From Brachionus rotundiformis (taxonomy: Eukaryota; Rotifera; Eurotatoria; Ploima; Brachionidae): 47,133 nt of DNA. The translations under genes and the position numbers were made by a program. The notes under the pieces are model-generated. The model made no database searches. It had not been told where the DNA came from and saw only the letters and a list, made by a program, of their open reading frames with translations. Location: assembly GCA_016802295.1 (NCBI GenBank), contig JAESIW010000020.1, positions 6,238,147 through 6,285,279 of the forward strand. The letters are read 5' to 3'. How positions within the stretch are numbered: the stretch's first letter is position 1; every line of letters begins with the position of its first letter. Shown here piece after piece: positions 22,512 through 33,339 of this stretch.

Positions 22512-23339
22512 AAAGCCTGAATTAAAGCGAAAAAGTCGAAAACATCGATAGAAATTTCAAAATCTTTTCTGATAAACTCTTCAAATTAAAAAAAGGCTAA
22601 AATTCATTTTTAAAAGAAATTTAATTAACATCTAATTTAAGGAATCGATTGAGATATGTAACTATAATCGAAAGCAGAAAAGTTCAAAAGCAGCTACAAG
22701 CTATTTAAATAATAATCATCGATATTTTAAATATAGCAAGAATTTTTTGAAAAATAAACGATAACGTCCCTTAAAATACTTCAAAAATAATTTTTTAATT
22801 CAAATAGATGAATAAAATTTTTTATAAAAGAATTTAATTTCAAAACTCTCACCAACCAAAAAGTCTCTGTCAATGCCAAGAAAAATAAGCAAAATAGCTT
22901 GTAAAAACTATTTTTTCAGTTTGTCAAATGTAGAAAAGTATACCGTTTCAATTAAGCAATTTTTTGATGCTTTTGGGGATTTGTTTGACTTTTTTTTTGT
23001 GGAAAAAGGATCCTAAAAAACTGACTACACAGTTGCTTTTACTAACTACAAGTGTTTTTTTACTCTATATTTTTACTCAGTAGGCTTCCTGGTCTATTTA
23101 ATGGGTCCTTTCATCTTTGAAAAGTTGCTTTAAGTAGCATTTTTACTCAGGAGGCTCAATGTTTCAATTTCAATATTAAAAATTCAGCATATCTCAGTTG
23201 CTATCAAACCTTTTTCATTTAAGAAGAATTTCTTCTTTTCAAGGGTTATAAAATCAATGATTTTAAATAGGGTTTAGGGTTTTCAGCCCTATTTTATGAT
23301 TGTTTAAATGAATTTTAATCGTTTAATTAAAGTGATTCC
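22512..23339. other. A+T-rich spacer with a short direct repeat and hairpins
   Basis: A short direct repeat (ATTTTTACTCAG, one copy followed by TAGGCT and the other by GAGGCT) occurs at about 23070 and 23139. Just before the Rep-like remnant are two small inverted repeats: AAAATCA/TGATTTT near 23250-23264 and AAATAGGG (23265-23272) pairing with CCCTATTT (23287-23294). No gene is seen. Confidence 0.45.
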
Positions 23340-24060
23340 ATCAAGAGAAAATTGTTTGCTCGAAATATCGATGGAAAAAACATTGACATTTTAGACCCAT
23401 TTATTCAATCAAATCCAGGTCAAATATCTTTTATCGAGAGAACAGTTGAAGCAATTAGGAACCCAGCTCCAATTTTGAATCGTTTACATCCTTTTAAGTA
23501 TAATTTAGATTCTAACGGTACCGAAAAGAAATTTGAAAATTGACCGGACATGTCTGTCGAATATCTAAATAGTTGGATCATAAATGGATGGCATCACAAA
23601 CGAAAGCATTTGTGCTTGTATGGACCTTCGATTGGTAGATGCACTTTTTTGTAATGCGTTATTAGTAAATTATGACCACCGAAATTTCGCAATCGGAATC
23701 AATGATTCAAAATTTGCATTTGACCGCTTGAATCCGAAACTTATTCATTGTTTTGTGAATGAATTTGATTTTACAAAAATCTACATGACAACTTGGAAAG
23801 TTAACCGTAAGCACAAAACTGGTCTAGATGGTGCCATTCAAGGACCATTGATATTTATTTGCAAGGATTCCTCTTAGTTCTTTTCTAGAACCTGCTCTGT
23901 TAAATCACATTGAATTTGTTGCACACCAAATAGAGACGAAAAATAAAAGATATAGCGGACTATCATTCAGTCGAATTTACTTTTTCTAATCATCAGCTTT
24001 CCCCTGAAGTTAAGCGATTTTTTCCAATCGGTGCATTAAAATTTTAATTCAGGGATAACT
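23340..24060 (+). pseudogene. Rep / superfamily-3 helicase-like remnant of a single-stranded DNA virus
   Basis: One frame runs from about 23349 to about 23655 with an in-frame TGA at 23541-23543. Near 23619-23650 it carries a Walker A-like loop, LYGPSIGRCTFL, in which the usual GKT reads GRC. After a shift, a second frame (to a stop at 23875-23877) has a Walker B-like IHCFVNEFDF (about 23741-23772) and a motif C-like GPLIFICKDS (about 23845-23868). That order and spacing is the superfamily-3 helicase half of Rep proteins of circular Rep-encoding and parvo-like single-stranded DNA viruses. Protein-like residues resume in a third frame near 23950-24045. The HUH endonuclease half is not recognised upstream. 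Altered Walker residues plus stops and frameshifts show it is a non-functional genomic copy. Confidence 0.55.
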
Positions 24061-24376
24061 TTAAGCAAGCGTAAAATCAAAAGTAATGAGCCTATGCTCA
24101 AAAAGAAATTAATAAAAAACAAAAAAATGTTTTAATTAGACAAGTGTTTTGAACTTAGGTTACCAAACCTAAAAGGATAATAAATGATGTGTAAAATAAT
24201 CCACATCTAGAATTTTTTTATAAAAAAATATTATAAAAATTTATATAGTTATAAACTTATATTTTAAACAACTTTTAAATTAAACAAGGAACATAATTTT
24301 TTAAAACAATTAATCGAATGCAAAAATGACAAAAAAACAAGTATTGATACAAAAATCTTGATTTAAAAAAAAACAT
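24061..24376. other. TDRD9 3' flank
   Basis: A+T-rich sequence between the Rep-like remnant and the TDRD9 stop codon. It should hold the TDRD9 3' UTR. No clear AATAAA on the minus strand was found within the nearest 75 bases, and no other feature is recognised. Confidence 0.4.
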
Positions 24377-27300
24377 TCAATTATCTTTCCAGTTAGCAAC
24401 CTTATGATAAGCATAATACAAATCTTTATTTTGCATTAAATTTTCTTGATTCAATGGATCAATTAAGTCTTCTTTATTTATTTGGTTCCAGCGATATGGT
24501 TTTGAGAAATATTCTGGCTCAATTTTAGTTCTATTTCTCAGAAAAAGTCTCAACAGTTTCTCACATGCTTTTTGCTGAAGAATTCTCAAATTTTTCTCAT
24601 CATTTGTCCATGTCTGAACTTCTTGCTCACTTCCTATGACCATATTTATTGCCATTCGCACTGAATTTATCTTAATATTAAAAATATAACTTAAAAAAAG
24701 TTTAATTTTAAAATTTGAATTTTAAACTACCATGATTATGTCATGGACATCAATTTGGACATCGAAAGCCAACTCAATATCATTATCAGTGTAAATTGGC
24801 ATGTTTTTTTGCTCGTCATAACCAAGACCACATAAGGCTCCAGTGAACTTTGTTCCTTCTCTATCAGTTCTAAGCTCGATTGTTGGGGCAAAAAGGAGAG
24901 TACAGATTGCTGGCAGACCGGGAAGTTTAGGCATCAAACTAGTCTTTCTAAGAATCATGGTGTTTCCAATTTGATTCAAAGTAACCTCATGGGCAATCAA
25001 CAATCTACTTGAGTCATTTGTTGGATCCGTGTCCAAAGTTACATAATTTATTGAGTCTCGCTCCACTTTTATCTTTTTACTCTGGCCAACATTCAACAAA
25101 GAGCTATAATTACATTCCAATGGGCTGTATGGCCCCCTAATTTCAATGTATCCATCATAAGAAGACTCATCATTTTCATCAAAATTGTCATCACTAGGTT
25201 CATTTAAACTCGATTGATTTAAAGATACTGTTGATTTTAAGTCATCCAAATCACTTATCATACTTTGCTCATGATAATAGTTATTTTTTAATTGTTCCAC
25301 TCGGCGAATCGCTATGTCTTCATTGACATGACGCGGCCTAGTAGATAGATAATCTGAATCCCTAGTTGGTATGTAGTAATCTTTTCTGTTGTACTGTTTG
25401 CTTAGATTTAAATCAATTTCAGTTTTGCTCATCATTTCGGCACATCCGCTTTTCAGTAACATTTCTGTAAAGTCCTCACGTAAGCCAGACTTGGTCACTC
25501 CATGTAGATTGACATAGGCTAAATTTTGATCCAAACCTTGCACTGTAATTTCAAAAGAGACAAATTTGCTGCTGTTAACCAGTTGGTTGAATATTTGATT
25601 TGATGTCTTTGTCCATTGTCCAGTCGGATTATGGAAAATAGATGGTCTAACATTTACTATTTTGCATTCAATTGCTTGGAATTGATACCCTTTTAGATTG
25701 TCGGTCAAATGGTACAAGTCCTCAAATTTTCTGATTGCTTTGTTTCCATAATCCAAAAAAATAATTTCAGCCTGAAGCTTGGCACGATTGACTTCTAAAA
25801 TTTTGGCTCTATAAAAGGCTTTACCAATTGAACTGTCATTGTAATAAGATACACATAAAGAATCTCGATTTATGTGGTCATTAGTCAATTTTTCAAGCTC
25901 ATAGTTGCTGTTAAGCTCTTCGTGAATGTAGCCAAGATCGCTTGAGCGATCTTCGTTGACTATTTGTATCCAGAAGTGAGCGCATTCGATTACATCAGTG
26001 ATGAAGACTTCTATTGACTTGAGTTGGTCAACTCTGGCCGGAAACAAAAACTTGGGGTTACTCAAACGATCTACTAAAGATTGATCACAATCAAAATTGC
26101 CTGACATGTTTAAAGATCTGTCTAAATTTTTCTGAACTGTCTCATATGACATGAATTCTTCACCTTTTTCTATTATGTACCTTTCTGGATCTAGGAACTT
26201 GTCTCTTTCTTCATCATCATCACTATTGATTGGGGTTTTTTCACTTGTTTGTGAAGCAGTATCATTGATGGTTGAATTCAACTGTGAATTTTTGGTTCTG
26301 GAACCTTATTTAACAAACCATTAATATTTTTTTATCAATTTATCAAAAAAATGAATCTAGTTTTTAGCGAAAAATTTTAACATTTATTTTGTGTATCTGA
26401 ATCATTTTATTATTAATTTTTATTCAATAAACAAAATAATAAGAATTCTAAAAATTATATCCTTATAAGTCTATCAGATTTGATACTTTCTTATCATTAC
26501 TCACCTGAAAATTTAAAGGAAAAATTGGTAAAAATTACTCAATTAATTTAAGTTATAATTTGATGAAATAATTTAATTTAATGAAGAAAAAACTTTTGGA
26601 CATATCTATTCAACATTGATTAAAACATTAATTTGATTTGTATTAATTTTGTTAAAAAAATTATAAAAATCTAATTTAAATATTTCATTTTCTAAATTTT
26701 TTAATTAGTTTAAATATCAAATATTTATAAGCATACAATAAATGAATTGTTAATCGATCTTTTTGACAATTAACATTCAATTTATCATTTGACATCTAAA
26801 AACAGAAAAATAGATAATTTGTTTCTATCTAAAGAATGTCAATTTAAAAAAATACTTCCTTCAAGAGGAACTCGAAGACTCCCTTTTCAATAATCTAGCC
26901 TGCTTACCACCTGGAGTCCGGCAACAGTTAACAGAATATATTTTTAATCCCAATTTGCCAGACCCCCCGCGCTATCAGCGCATACATAGGTCGGAATATG
27001 GCCTCCCAATAACGAGGCATTATTTTTGGGACAACATAACGAATTCATATTTTTTCGTGGAGTCAGGGGGGTGGGGTGAACTCGAGGAGGACGAGCCCCT
27101 TTACGAGTAAGACCTTCGAAACCCACCTTCCTGAACAATACTAATCAGGGGTCACTGGAGCAACCAGGGTTGCCTCCAAACTCCGCCGCGCCACCAAATA
27201 CACAAGACGGAAATCCTCCATCCGTCAGACCGAAATCACCTGGAGACCAGTCCATAAGGTTTCAACAATTTAGAGTAGGAGAGGATAAGCTCCAAGCGTT

Positions 27301-30300
27301 TGAGGCAGATACCTATTTTTCCCCACCTACAGACATTAGGAAATTTGCTAAAGTTTTTAAAGTTCCCAGATCCCTGTTCAATAAGCTTAAGGATGGCTTA
27401 AGGATCTGGGTCAACAAAGGATAAGCCAGGACTAAAGGATTTAGGAATAAGATTAAAAAGTCAGATCCAGCTAGGATTTAGGGTAGGGGGTTAGGGTTAG
27501 GTTCTCGTAAAGAGACCCGGCTCTAAGGTAAGGCCCATAGCTGATTTTTCAGCCCTTACTAAGATAATGAACCCGCCTAAGTTCACGCTTAAATCAGTGT
27601 ACCAGGCATCGTCGGACATTAAATGGTCTCGACATCTCTGGTACGCTAAGCTGGACTTTAAACAGGCTTTCTTTAATGTGCCTGTTCACCCTAAATCTAA
27701 ATTTGTCACCACATTTGGGTACAGCGGTAAGTTCTAATGTTTTAACAGAATGCTCTTTGGACTCTCTATACCCCCCTACGTGCAGCAAATGCTGCTAAAC
27801 TGCGTCTTAAAATATATCAGGTCGTTCACAAAGTACACTTATGGCCACCTAGACGACCTGATTATAGCTCATAAGGATAGGACAAAGCTCCAAAGTTTTA
27901 TCTCAGAGCTCAGGGCAAAATTAAAGGACGCAGGGTGGGTTATAAACTCTAAGAACTTCATACTAAAACCGGTTAGGAGAATAAGGTTTCTAGGAGCCGA
28001 TTGGGACGGGTTAGGTATTAGTAGGACCCAAGAAGCAAGCAGGTTTGTAAGACAAATGACCGAAGCTTTATTATATTCTGATCCGCGGGGAAAAATGCTT
28101 CAGAGAATTAGGGGATACCTGAATTATTATCTCTCATTCGCTGGGAAAGTAGGGCCGATAGCTAACTTATTCCTTAGAATGACCCCAGTCACCAGAAGAG
28201 GGTACCGGTGGATTCTTATAATCAAAATTAATTTAAATTATTTTAAATTAATTTTTTTCTTTCAAACTTTTATCTAATAATTTCAATTAGATCATATTTA
28301 ACGATATTATCTGTTCTTATTTTTAAATAGGTATAAAATTCACTTACTTCTAGTCGTGTTTAAAGTCTGGCTTAGAGTAGAATTAGAAATTCTGATCAAT
28401 TTTTTGCGTCTTTTCAACTTTTGGTAAGTAATGTTGGCATTGAAGCGCTTAATTCTCAATGGTATTCGCAAAAGTCTCATTTGTACGGCCAGATAAACTC
28501 CTAAATTAACATTAGTTGACACTTGACCAGAATTAAACTCCACAAAGCACTTGGTATCTTGAAAACTAGCCTTGACTTGTTTAGAGCATACTTTGAACAT
28601 GTCACATATTTTTTGCATGTACAATACACCTTCATCTCTTGGCAAATTTCTCAATTGCACTGTATTTTTAAAGTCTTTTCCATTACACATTCTAACCACC
28701 TCTGGTAAATCAATACTTATCGAAGTGAAATAGTTTGGATAGAAGGCTCCAGCTATGATCATTTTGAGTATTAAATTATTCTTAACCAATTCTTCATTAT
28801 CATCTATCTCATAAATTTCAGACTTGGCATTATTGACCAAATTTTCTAGCCTTATATGTCTATTGCATTTGATACCTAGACTGTTTAGTCTACCGGTCAA
28901 CTCAATAACCAATTTTTCTACTTCACGTATACGAACTATCTCTATCATATTCTTTCTGGCCCAAGACTCGGCATCACCGGGACGCTCAAACGTCCTATTT
29001 CTAACTTGGGACTCATACAAATTGTATGCATTCAACAAAGTTATACAATCACACATCCACTCTTCTGACCAAGTCCATTTGGCTTTGAATGCTTCCAGAT
29101 GAGACTTGTAATAGCATGTAAAAAATGTCTTTGTTGATAGACCAGCTGCGATGATTATGGTTTCCCTTAATTTACCAAATGCATGTCCTAGAAGTATTAA
29201 TTTAGATAGTCGAACATCGATTGGCAAATTGGCCATAATTCTGCCAGCATATGTCAAATCTCCGTCAAAAGGAGCATTTTTTTTCAGACTCAAAGCACCA
29301 CATTCTTTTAGAAGCAAGACTGTTCTTTCGATGTCAAGAAGCTTTGGTGGTTGTAGGGCCATGGCGAGTATTTGCTTTGGCTCTTCCTTGCGCTCCAATC
29401 GCTTGACGTTTAGGATTACCCGGTGAAGTGGCTCGCGCAGAATTGCCGGTACTGGAAAGTGGTTAAATTCGGAAAGGAACGATTGGGGTATCAGTCGATA
29501 GCAAAAGCCTTCGCTTACACGTCCTGCCCTGCCTCGTCGTTGGTTAAGGTTACTTATGGATGCCCACTCGAGGCGCAAATGAGTGTAGTTGGTATACGGG
29601 TCACAGTAGAGCTCTTTAGTGAGACAAAAATCAATTACATATTTTACATCCGGAACTGTGATGGAACTTTCTGCAATGCTGGTCGAAATGATAACTTTGC
29701 GCCAAGTGGGCTGACTTTTTTCGAATACCTTATTTTGCTGGCTTATCACTATGTCTGAATGCAGGGGTAGAATGTTGAGCTTTTTGTTTGGCAATTCTTC
29801 AGAGATTAGTTGCTGGAGTTGTTTGATTTGTTCCATTCCTGGCACAAAAATTAGCACTGATCCGCGAACTTCAGGCAGCCCGTCAATAAAACGCGGCTTT
29901 GGATTCACTGTCTGAAACTCATCGTCATCCGAGTTTGGCTCACTCAAATTGTAAGCTTGGCAAAGTTCTTTGTTTTCTTTGTAATCGAAATAGTGGAGTA
30001 GAGCTATTACCATAAACATACACTCTGGATACATGTCTGGCTCGTCTCTGAAAAACTCTATGTTTTGAATTTGGGAGATAAGCTGACGAAATGAGCCGCA
30101 TTGAGCCAACAAGCTTCTTTTGGATTCCAACAAATTATTCTGGAAAATGAAGCATAAATTTATTTACAGAAATAAATTAAATCTTGAAAACAACAATTTT
30201 CTATAGATCATGAGATTTATGATATTTATATTATTTTAAAAAAATTGACTTGGCCTAATAAGACTGTTCCAGAGAATGAAAACTGCAAAAAAATACATTT

Positions 30301-32057
30301 ATTTATACCAAATTGGTAAACTAAATCTAAATTATAAACAAATATAATTATAAAAATTTATTTGTAATTTTAACCATTTCTTTGGCAAAAATTGAATTTC
30401 TTATTTTATATTTGGTTTACTCAAATTTAATAAATGGAAAGTCTAAAAAAATAAGTGAATCAGAACCAAACCATTTACATCAATTTAAGATTGGAAATTT
30501 AGTTAGAAAATTGCTTTGGTTCAAATCTTATTAATCTGATTTTTAGATTATTTTTTCAAAGCTTTATTTTACCAAAGAAAAAATTACCTTAATTTTAGAT
30601 TTGTGTTCATTGAAAATTTTGTTGAAAATTTGATTCAAAGAAGAGTCCAAACTGGTTAATTGATCCCAATAGAACTCATTAACATCATACATTTTGCTTT
30701 TAATTTGAATATAAGGTGCATAAATCAGCCCACCAACTCGGCCATCAGCATATTTTACACTTAAGTTATTTTTCAATCGTGTGGCAAAATATTCACTCAA
30801 GACGCTTATGTTCAATGTGGCAGACATGAGCACCACTTTGGCATCAAGTCGGCCATAGCTTTTCAATTTAACCAACAGCATGACAAAATCGGTATCCAAG
30901 TCTCTCTCGTGCACTTCATCAAGCAATATATGAGTATAAGTAGAATTAAAGTTGTCATCAGCACTAGGTCCAATCAGCTTTTGTAAAAGGACACCAGTGG
31001 TGCAATAAGTAATACGAGTATCTTCGGATATCTTTGATCTATCAAGTCCAATCTGATATCCACAAAAGCTGCCGTGATTCCAGCTTCGCTCATTGCAAAC
31101 TCTTCTGGAAATGCTAATGGCTGCTATACGCCTTGGCTGAGTCACTATTATATTACAATACTTTTTCGCTGCCATGTAGTGGTCCAATATGTACTGAGGT
31201 ATTTGGGTGGTTTTGCCACATCCAGTGCCTCCCTGAACAATACAAAACTGTGTACCACTTTGATTATTTTCTATCAAGTCTATTATTTCATCTTTTCTCT
31301 CAGTGATGGGCAATTTGGTATCATAGTCGTGTCTGATTTTGTAAATCTTTATAATTTCTTCCAGTCTATTCTGTCTTTCTTCATTTTCGGTGAAAGTTTT
31401 TTCCAATTCTTGACTTTGGTCAAATATTCTATTTACTTTAAGGCTTAGATTGTTGTTCAAGTCTGACAAAAGTTCTTCCTCTTCTTCATCAATGTTGAAG
31501 CGTTCAATACATTTGACTTGGTTTAGGATGGCGTTTTTTTTGGTTGTAGAAGTGCTCATTGCGGACACTGACTCGATCTGGGACATGCCCGAGCCAACAA
31601 CTGAGCTCATCTCGTCGCGTATCACCGACCCAACTTGGCTCTGACCATCTCCTTGCTCATAATATTTGTTTTCAAAAGTCTGTCTTATTTTAGCATACTC
31701 AAAATTGTTGGTATTTTCATGTGAAATAGAGAATGGTAGATAGTGATCTGGCTTGAACTGAAAATCAACTTTTTTCTGACTTGTACCAGAAGCAAGAGAG
31801 TCATTTGAATCTCTGGATTTGATTCCAAGACCTCCAGTCGCTGATTTAATGTTCAGCAGATTGGTTTTTTTGAGTTCATGAGGCTTTCTGGAACTTAGAG
31901 GATTCAGGAAATCGTCGATCATTTCCAATGTGACATCGCTGTACAACATTGATGATTGACCATGTGAAAAAGATGAATTTGGTGACTGGTCATTATTTTC
32001 TGTAAAAAGAGAGGCTCTAGAACTCGTTTGAAACGAGTTCTTGTTCAGACGATTCAT
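24377..32057 (-). CDS. TDRD9: TDRD9 / Spindle-E, DEAH-box helicase with Tudor domain (four coding exons)
   Basis: This germline piRNA-pathway ATPase acts in nuage to silence transposons together with PIWI proteins. My phase-consistent minus-strand model is complement(24377..24670, 24731..26304, 28348..30139, 30588..32057), 1,709 residues, longer than human TDRD9 (about 1,380). Residues 1-250 are a Ser/Asn/Gln-rich leader. The helicase core shows GGTGCGKTTQIPQYIL (Walker A, near 276), TQPRRIAA, DEVHERD (DEAH box as DEVH, near 379), SAT (near 409), ISTSIAESSITVPDV and QRRGRAGR (motif VI, near 690), then the HA2 and OB regions. A Tudor domain follows at about 1172-1290 (FPARVDQLKSIEVFITDV, FYRAKILEVNRAKLQAEIIFLDYGN). 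All catalytic motifs are intact. The second intron contains an antisense retroelement. Two acceptors read TAAG. The ATG at 32057 is the first in frame. Confidence 0.95.
26860..28216 (+). mobile_element. Decayed retroelement inside TDRD9 intron 2 (antisense to the gene)
   Basis: This block is visibly richer in G+C than its flanks. A first plus-strand frame from about 26860 to 27110 reads like protein (SLFNNLACLPPGVRQQ, YIFNPNLPDPPRYQ, RHYFWDNITNSYFFVE). A second, from 27170 to 27424, has Pro-rich then charged sequence and could be a gag-like product. The reverse transcriptase occupies about 27500-28216. I saw no long terminal repeats or integrase, so the class is uncertain. The element lies on the opposite strand to TDRD9 and the flanking splice sites are intact. 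Confidence 0.7.
27500..28216 (+). pseudogene. Reverse transcriptase fragment with a YGHLDD active-site box
   Basis: One frame opens after a TAG near 27498 and reads VRPIADFSAL, YAKLDFKQAFFNVPVHP, TTFGYSGKF, then an in-frame TAA at 27735-27737, then RMLFGLSIPP, YGHLDDLIIAHKD (the catalytic box, with two Asp retained), GWVINSKN and RIRGYLNYYLSFAGKV. The FFNVPVHP and FGLS motifs are those of LTR-type, DIRS-type and hepadna-like reverse transcriptases rather than non-LTR elements. After about 28216 the sequence changes abruptly to A+T-rich intron. The single stop and the lack of RNase H and integrase make it a broken copy, though less decayed than the other elements here. Confidence 0.75.
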
Positions 32058-32680
32058 ATTTTTTTCTTTAAATTATTTTTCTCTAAGTTAATGAATTAAA
32101 AAAATAGCATGCTTAGTTTTTTTTTTAAATTAGTATCTGAATCAGCTAACCTACAGAGAATCAGTATTTATTGTCTTATGTCTTATAGAAATTTATTTTT
32201 TTGAATTGGTTTCTATCTATTTAAAATAAAATTTTTATATAGATTAATAACATTATATGACTATATTAAATTTTATTTAGATATAACATATATTAATAGA
32301 TAGCTTTGAATGTACTCTACAAGATAACATTGTTGGTACCATATTACTTTGATATCTTTCCAAACTTGAGCGCCCATAAAATTAATCAAAGTGTGTGATG
32401 ACTTTGGTAATCCATATGCATGCCCTAAAACTCAACTTTGGGATTTTTTGTTGTTTTTTGTACCAGAAGACTTGCTCTTAAAGATAATGATTTTTATCTA
32501 TGAACCCCATATTTGGTTGCAATTTTAACTAGCAATAACATGTTCATTTTTATCAAAAATTGATACTTTGATAATATGCTGTGATGCGGACCATGTTTTG
32601 ATTTCAATTTAACCAATTTTTTATGAAAGTGGATACAATTTTATCAAAAGTAGGTAAATATATAAGTAAATAATAAATTC
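32058..32680. other. TDRD9 5' flank
   Basis: A+T-rich sequence upstream of the TDRD9 start codon, expected to hold its promoter. No transcription-factor site or TATA context can be asserted with confidence. No ORF of note. Confidence 0.4.
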
Positions 32681-32681
32681 C

Positions 32682-32880
32682 TTTAAGAATAGATGCACCT
32701 GAAACAGTTACAAGAAATCGAGTTAGGATAGCTGCTGAATGGTTACGACCAAAGTAGCAAACTGGTTTAAATAGAGTATCATCTTCTTTTATTTGTAAGA
32801 CCGGGGTAAAGGGGGGTTACAATAAGGTTGTCAGAATTAAAAAACTTTTGGAACTTGATTCAGGTGCATCTATTTTTAAA
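32682..32880. repeat. Foldback: 22-base inverted repeat enclosing about 155 bases
   Basis: TTTAAGAATAGATGCACCTG begins the left arm (32682-32703); the right arm (32859-32880) is its reverse complement with a single mismatch (G against A at the sixth base). Weaker complementarity continues inward for about 15-20 bases. The interior includes GGGGTAAAGGGGGG near 32805-32820. It could be a miniature inverted-repeat element or a viral-type hairpin end. A protein-like plus frame with RIAAEWLRP crosses the left half but meets a stop. Confidence 0.65.
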
Positions 32881-33339
32881 GTACAATTTGGACATGTTTT
32901 TCTGGATCATGAAATTCAGAGATATCTATTGATGTATAATAAAGCTTATAAGATGAACATAAAATTTTTTGAAAAATTCTTTATTTTCTAATCACCGGTA
33001 TCCTTTTAAAATTTCAAATATTTTTTTCAAAATGAATCAAATCTAAGAGAATATCAGTAAATTATCTTCTTAGAAAATAATAGAGTTTAAAATCATAAGA
33101 ATTAAGTGCTTAATGATCAAAAATTATTTCTTCGAAATTTGGTAAAAGTCCATGAATTCCATGAGCTATCTTTAATTTAATCCATCTAAAGAATTTATAA
33201 ACACAATAAATAGCTACCTGATAACAGTTTCATAAACATAAATGGCTGGCCAAATGGGAAATTTTATTTAAAAAAATGATATAATATAAATAACAAAATT
33301 AAAATCTTATAGTTTATAAAAACTTTTATCTATTTTTTG

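Noticed and set aside
32685..32990. Plus-strand protein-like phrases around RIAAEWLRP
   Set aside because: The frame meets a stop after about 23 residues and overlaps the foldback repeat; no family match, so not listed as a gene.
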